NCBI GenBank assembly: GCA_034433615.1
Contig: DAOUAJ010000397.1
Location: 1 to 7,465 of the forward strand
Length of the DNA: 7,465 bases
Direction of reading: 5' to 3'
DNA from: DAOUAJ01 sp034433615
GTDB taxonomy: Bacteria > Chloroflexota > Anaerolineae > DUEN01
Position numbers and translations under genes: made by a program. The notes beneath the pieces were generated by a model. The model was not told where the DNA came from. It saw only the letters and a list, made by a program, of their open reading frames with translations, and did no database searches. This document shows, one piece after another, positions 5,664 to 7,465 of this stretch. Numbering within the stretch: position 1 is the first letter of the stretch; each line of letters begins with the position of its first letter.

Positions 5664-6842
5664 ATGGCATGGGTTGATGAAGTAAAAAGGTGGGCGCAAG
5701 TAGATTGGGGTACCTGGCTGAACGGCGTTTATGATTACAACGTGCGCTCTCGTGCGGGACCACTTCCTCCGAAACTTTTGCAAGTGATCGTCAACTACCG
5801 CTGTAACGCGCGTTGTGCCATGTGCAACATCTGGCAGATGAGGCCGGAGCGGGAGCTGAGCCTGGAGGAATTTGCCCGCATCATGGAAGATGAGATCTTC
5901 CACGGCATCGAACGCCTGACGGTGGCCGGGGGAGAGACCAGCCTGCGCAAAGACCTGGTGCCATTGGTCAGCATGTTCCTGGATCACATGCCGAACGTGA
6001 AGGTGCTCTCCACCGTCACTAACGGCTTCCTCACCGAGCGGATCATGGCAGACGTGGAGCAGATCTTACAGGCGTGCCAGGCCCGTGGCATTCATTTCAG
6101 CATCTCGGTCTCGCTGGACGGCATCGGCGAGTTGCATGACCGGATCCGTCGTGTTCCTGGCGGTTTCGCCAAAGTCGAACAAACTCTGGAGGGATTGAAG
6201 GCGCTGCAGGGAAAATATGACTTCTGGATGGGTGTGGGTTACACGGTCATGCGCCAGAACCTGCGACATGCCCGTCAGTTCCGCTCCTGGTGTGAAGAGC
6301 GGAATATCCCCTATGGTTTCCAGCTCGTCGGCTTTCATGACACCTATGTATCCAATCTGGAGTTGCAAGAAGAGCTTGACTTTGGTGAGGGAGAACGGGC
6401 GGAGCTGATCACCTTCATGGAGGAACTGGCCTCTCAGCGTTCCTTGCGAAACTTCACGGCCTTCTATTGGGATGACATGGTACACATGTACCGGGACGGA
6501 CGGCCACGCCAGACCCCCTGTCCTTTCTCCATTGACGGGTTAGTACTGGACTCCCTCGGCGATGTCTATTATTGCCTCTCCTCGCCTAAGATTGGCAACG
6601 TGCTCGATGAGGGACGCTCTGTCAGCGAGATCTACTACGCGCCGGAGAGCCTGGCCTTTCGCGAGCACATGAAGCAGCGTTTATGCCCGGGGTGCAACAG
6701 CGCTTGTGAAGTCGAAGTGGCTCTCAAGAAAAATGTCAGACGCTATATGAAGTTCCTCCTGACCGGGCAGACCGGCCCGACAGCTATGAGTAGGCCTGAT
6801 CGCCGGTTGGAAACTGAGGCATCGGTACCAGTTTCATCGTGA
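5664..6842 (+). CDS. Radical SAM enzyme with SPASM-like C-terminal cysteines
   Basis: A 392-residue radical SAM protein. The [4Fe-4S]-SAM motif is CNARCAMC with Cys47, Cys51 and Cys54, followed by VAGGE (87-91, the SAM amino-group motif) and SVSLDG (148-153). The C-terminal part carries Cys286, then GDVYYC ending at Cys304, and CPGCNSAC with Cys341, Cys344 and Cys348. The first two fit the CX9-15GX4C opening of SPASM/twitch auxiliary-cluster domains, and the rest is shorter than the full seven-cysteine set, so one auxiliary cluster is more likely than two. SPASM proteins modify peptides, proteins or sugars by hydrogen abstraction; with SDR genes upstream a sugar or glycan target is plausible but unproven. 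No signal peptide is seen. The ATG follows GGGGAGAGGGAG and begins a sensible N-terminus. The stop overlaps the next gene's GTG. No precursor-peptide gene is visible next to it. Confidence 0.9.
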   Translation: MAWVDEVKRWAQVDWGTWLNGVYDYNVRSRAGPLPPKLLQVIVNYRCNARCAMCNIWQMRPERELSLEEFARIMEDEIFHGIERLTVAGGETSLRKDLVPLVSMFLDHMPNVKVLSTVTNGFLTERIMADVEQILQACQARGIHFSISVSLDGIGELHDRIRRVPGGFAKVEQTLEGLKALQGKYDFWMGVGYTVMRQNLRHARQFRSWCEERNIPYGFQLVGFHDTYVSNLELQEELDFGEGERAELITFMEELASQRSLRNFTAFYWDDMVHMYRDGRPRQTPCPFSIDGLVLDSLGDVYYCLSSPKIGNVLDEGRSVSEIYYAPESLAFREHMKQRLCPGCNSACEVEVALKKNVRRYMKFLLTGQTGPTAMSRPDRRLETEASVPVSS

Positions 6843-7465
6843 CGCAAAAAACAGTTGTGGGCTTTGTTTGCCCGGCCTGTCTGGCAGCGCTGATATTTAC
6901 TGAAAGTGCATATATGTGCACCGGGTGCGGTCGGACGTATCTGGTCTACCATGGCATCCCGGACTTCCGCTTGAGCGATCCGCCGTACGCCAGCCGCGCG
7001 CAAGATATCGCTGAGGCGGAGGCCATGTGGGCACAGCCGAAGGCCAGTTACGCTGATTTGGTGCGCGCTCGTTATGCCTCCCCTGAGGCAAACCAGGCAC
7101 TGCTGTCAGAACTGCGTGATAAGTACATCCGTTTCCGGTTGGACAACGTGGCGCGGGCACAGGATCGCCTGGCACGCATACAAGAAGTGATGGTGCTAGT
7201 TGGGCTGACGCTGGATGGCCGGCAGGTAGCTCTTGATCTAGGGTGTGGTACAGGTGGCATGCTGGTAGCTCTGGCGGCTATAGCGGACGAAGTATGGGGC
7301 GTGGACATCGCCCTGGCCAATCTGGTGTTGGCCAGGCGGCTGGTGCACGAACATGGGCTGGACAACGTACATCTGGTCTGCTGCGGCTCTGAGCACCTCC
7401 CTTTTCCCGATGGGATCTTTGACTTCATCAACGCGAACGATGTGATCGAGCACCTGCAAGATCAG
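6839..7465 (+). CDS. Class I SAM-dependent methyltransferase with N-terminal zinc-ribbon (partial)
   Basis: The first 209 codons are visible and the frame is open at the right edge. Residues 11-30 contain CPAC and CTGC (Cys11, Cys14, Cys27, Cys30), a four-cysteine zinc-ribbon like that in Trm112-type or RlmA-like proteins. An Ala/Arg-rich linker leads to a class I methyltransferase domain: ALDLGCGTGG (131-140, SAM-binding motif I), GVDI (154-157), LPFPDGIFDFI (187-197) and DVIEH (201-205). The GTG start at 6839 overlaps the radical SAM stop as GTGA; there is no clear SD, so translational coupling is likely. The next in-frame ATG, at 6914, would lose the first cysteine pair. The two genes probably act together; methylation of a sugar, lipid or glycan is more likely than of rRNA in this setting, but that is inference. 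Confidence 0.85.
   Translation, partial: MTQKTVVGFVCPACLAALIFTESAYMCTGCGRTYLVYHGIPDFRLSDPPYASRAQDIAEAEAMWAQPKASYADLVRARYASPEANQALLSELRDKYIRFRLDNVARAQDRLARIQEVMVLVGLTLDGRQVALDLGCGTGGMLVALAAIADEVWGVDIALANLVLARRLVHEHGLDNVHLVCCGSEHLPFPDGIFDFINANDVIEHLQDQ

Noticed and set aside
5664..6842. A peptide-maturation (RiPP) cluster centred on the radical SAM gene
   Set aside because: No short precursor-like gene with a good ribosome site was found in 5486-5663 or between the genes, and the neighbours are sugar-nucleotide enzymes. A precursor beyond the right edge remains possible.

Overview
This 7.5 kb window is GC-rich bacterial DNA. It has strong housekeeping-type promoters, purine-rich Shine-Dalgarno (SD) sequences and mixed ATG, GTG and TTG starts. 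Nothing in it is a firm taxonomic marker. The gene style and protein sequences would fit a Chloroflexota (Anaerolineae-like) genome, but that is a weak guess. I see no rRNA, tRNA, CRISPR, transposase or phage gene.

Left part (1-3393): a regulated sugar-catabolism locus. Two minus-strand genes form an operon: a DhnA/LsrF-type class I aldolase (1511-2323), then an L-fucose/L-arabinose isomerase-family protein (144-1484). The start of a third minus-strand gene is cut off at the left edge. A DeoR-family repressor (2611-3393) is transcribed divergently. The region between them holds two back-to-back promoters, each a perfect TTGACA-17-TATAAT. Both carry the same 8-mer, ATGTGTTC, inside the spacer, and further TGTTC boxes lie between them. 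This looks like a single repressor-controlled switch: an isomerase makes a ketose, an aldolase cleaves it (probably after phosphorylation by a kinase not seen here), and a DeoR repressor senses a sugar phosphate.

Right part (3394-7465): a plus-strand glycan or nucleotide-sugar cassette. A near-consensus promoter with an immediate GC hairpin in its leader drives two NAD(P)-dependent sugar epimerase/dehydratase genes of the extended SDR family (3537-4505 and 4505-5485), coupled by TAATG. The pair ends in a strong intrinsic terminator whose stem encodes the last residues of the second protein. A second promoter follows. It drives a radical SAM enzyme with a SPASM-like C-terminal cysteine set (5664-6842), which is coupled through a GTGA overlap to a class I methyltransferase with an N-terminal zinc-ribbon (from 6839, running off the right edge). 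The four genes plausibly make or decorate an unusual sugar or surface glycan, but the substrates cannot be read from the sequence.

The most notable non-coding signals are the symmetrical divergent promoter/operator, a 42-bp imperfect palindrome inside the 5' end of the second SDR gene, the shared initial-transcribed sequence plus hairpin at the two plus-strand promoters, and the coding terminator.
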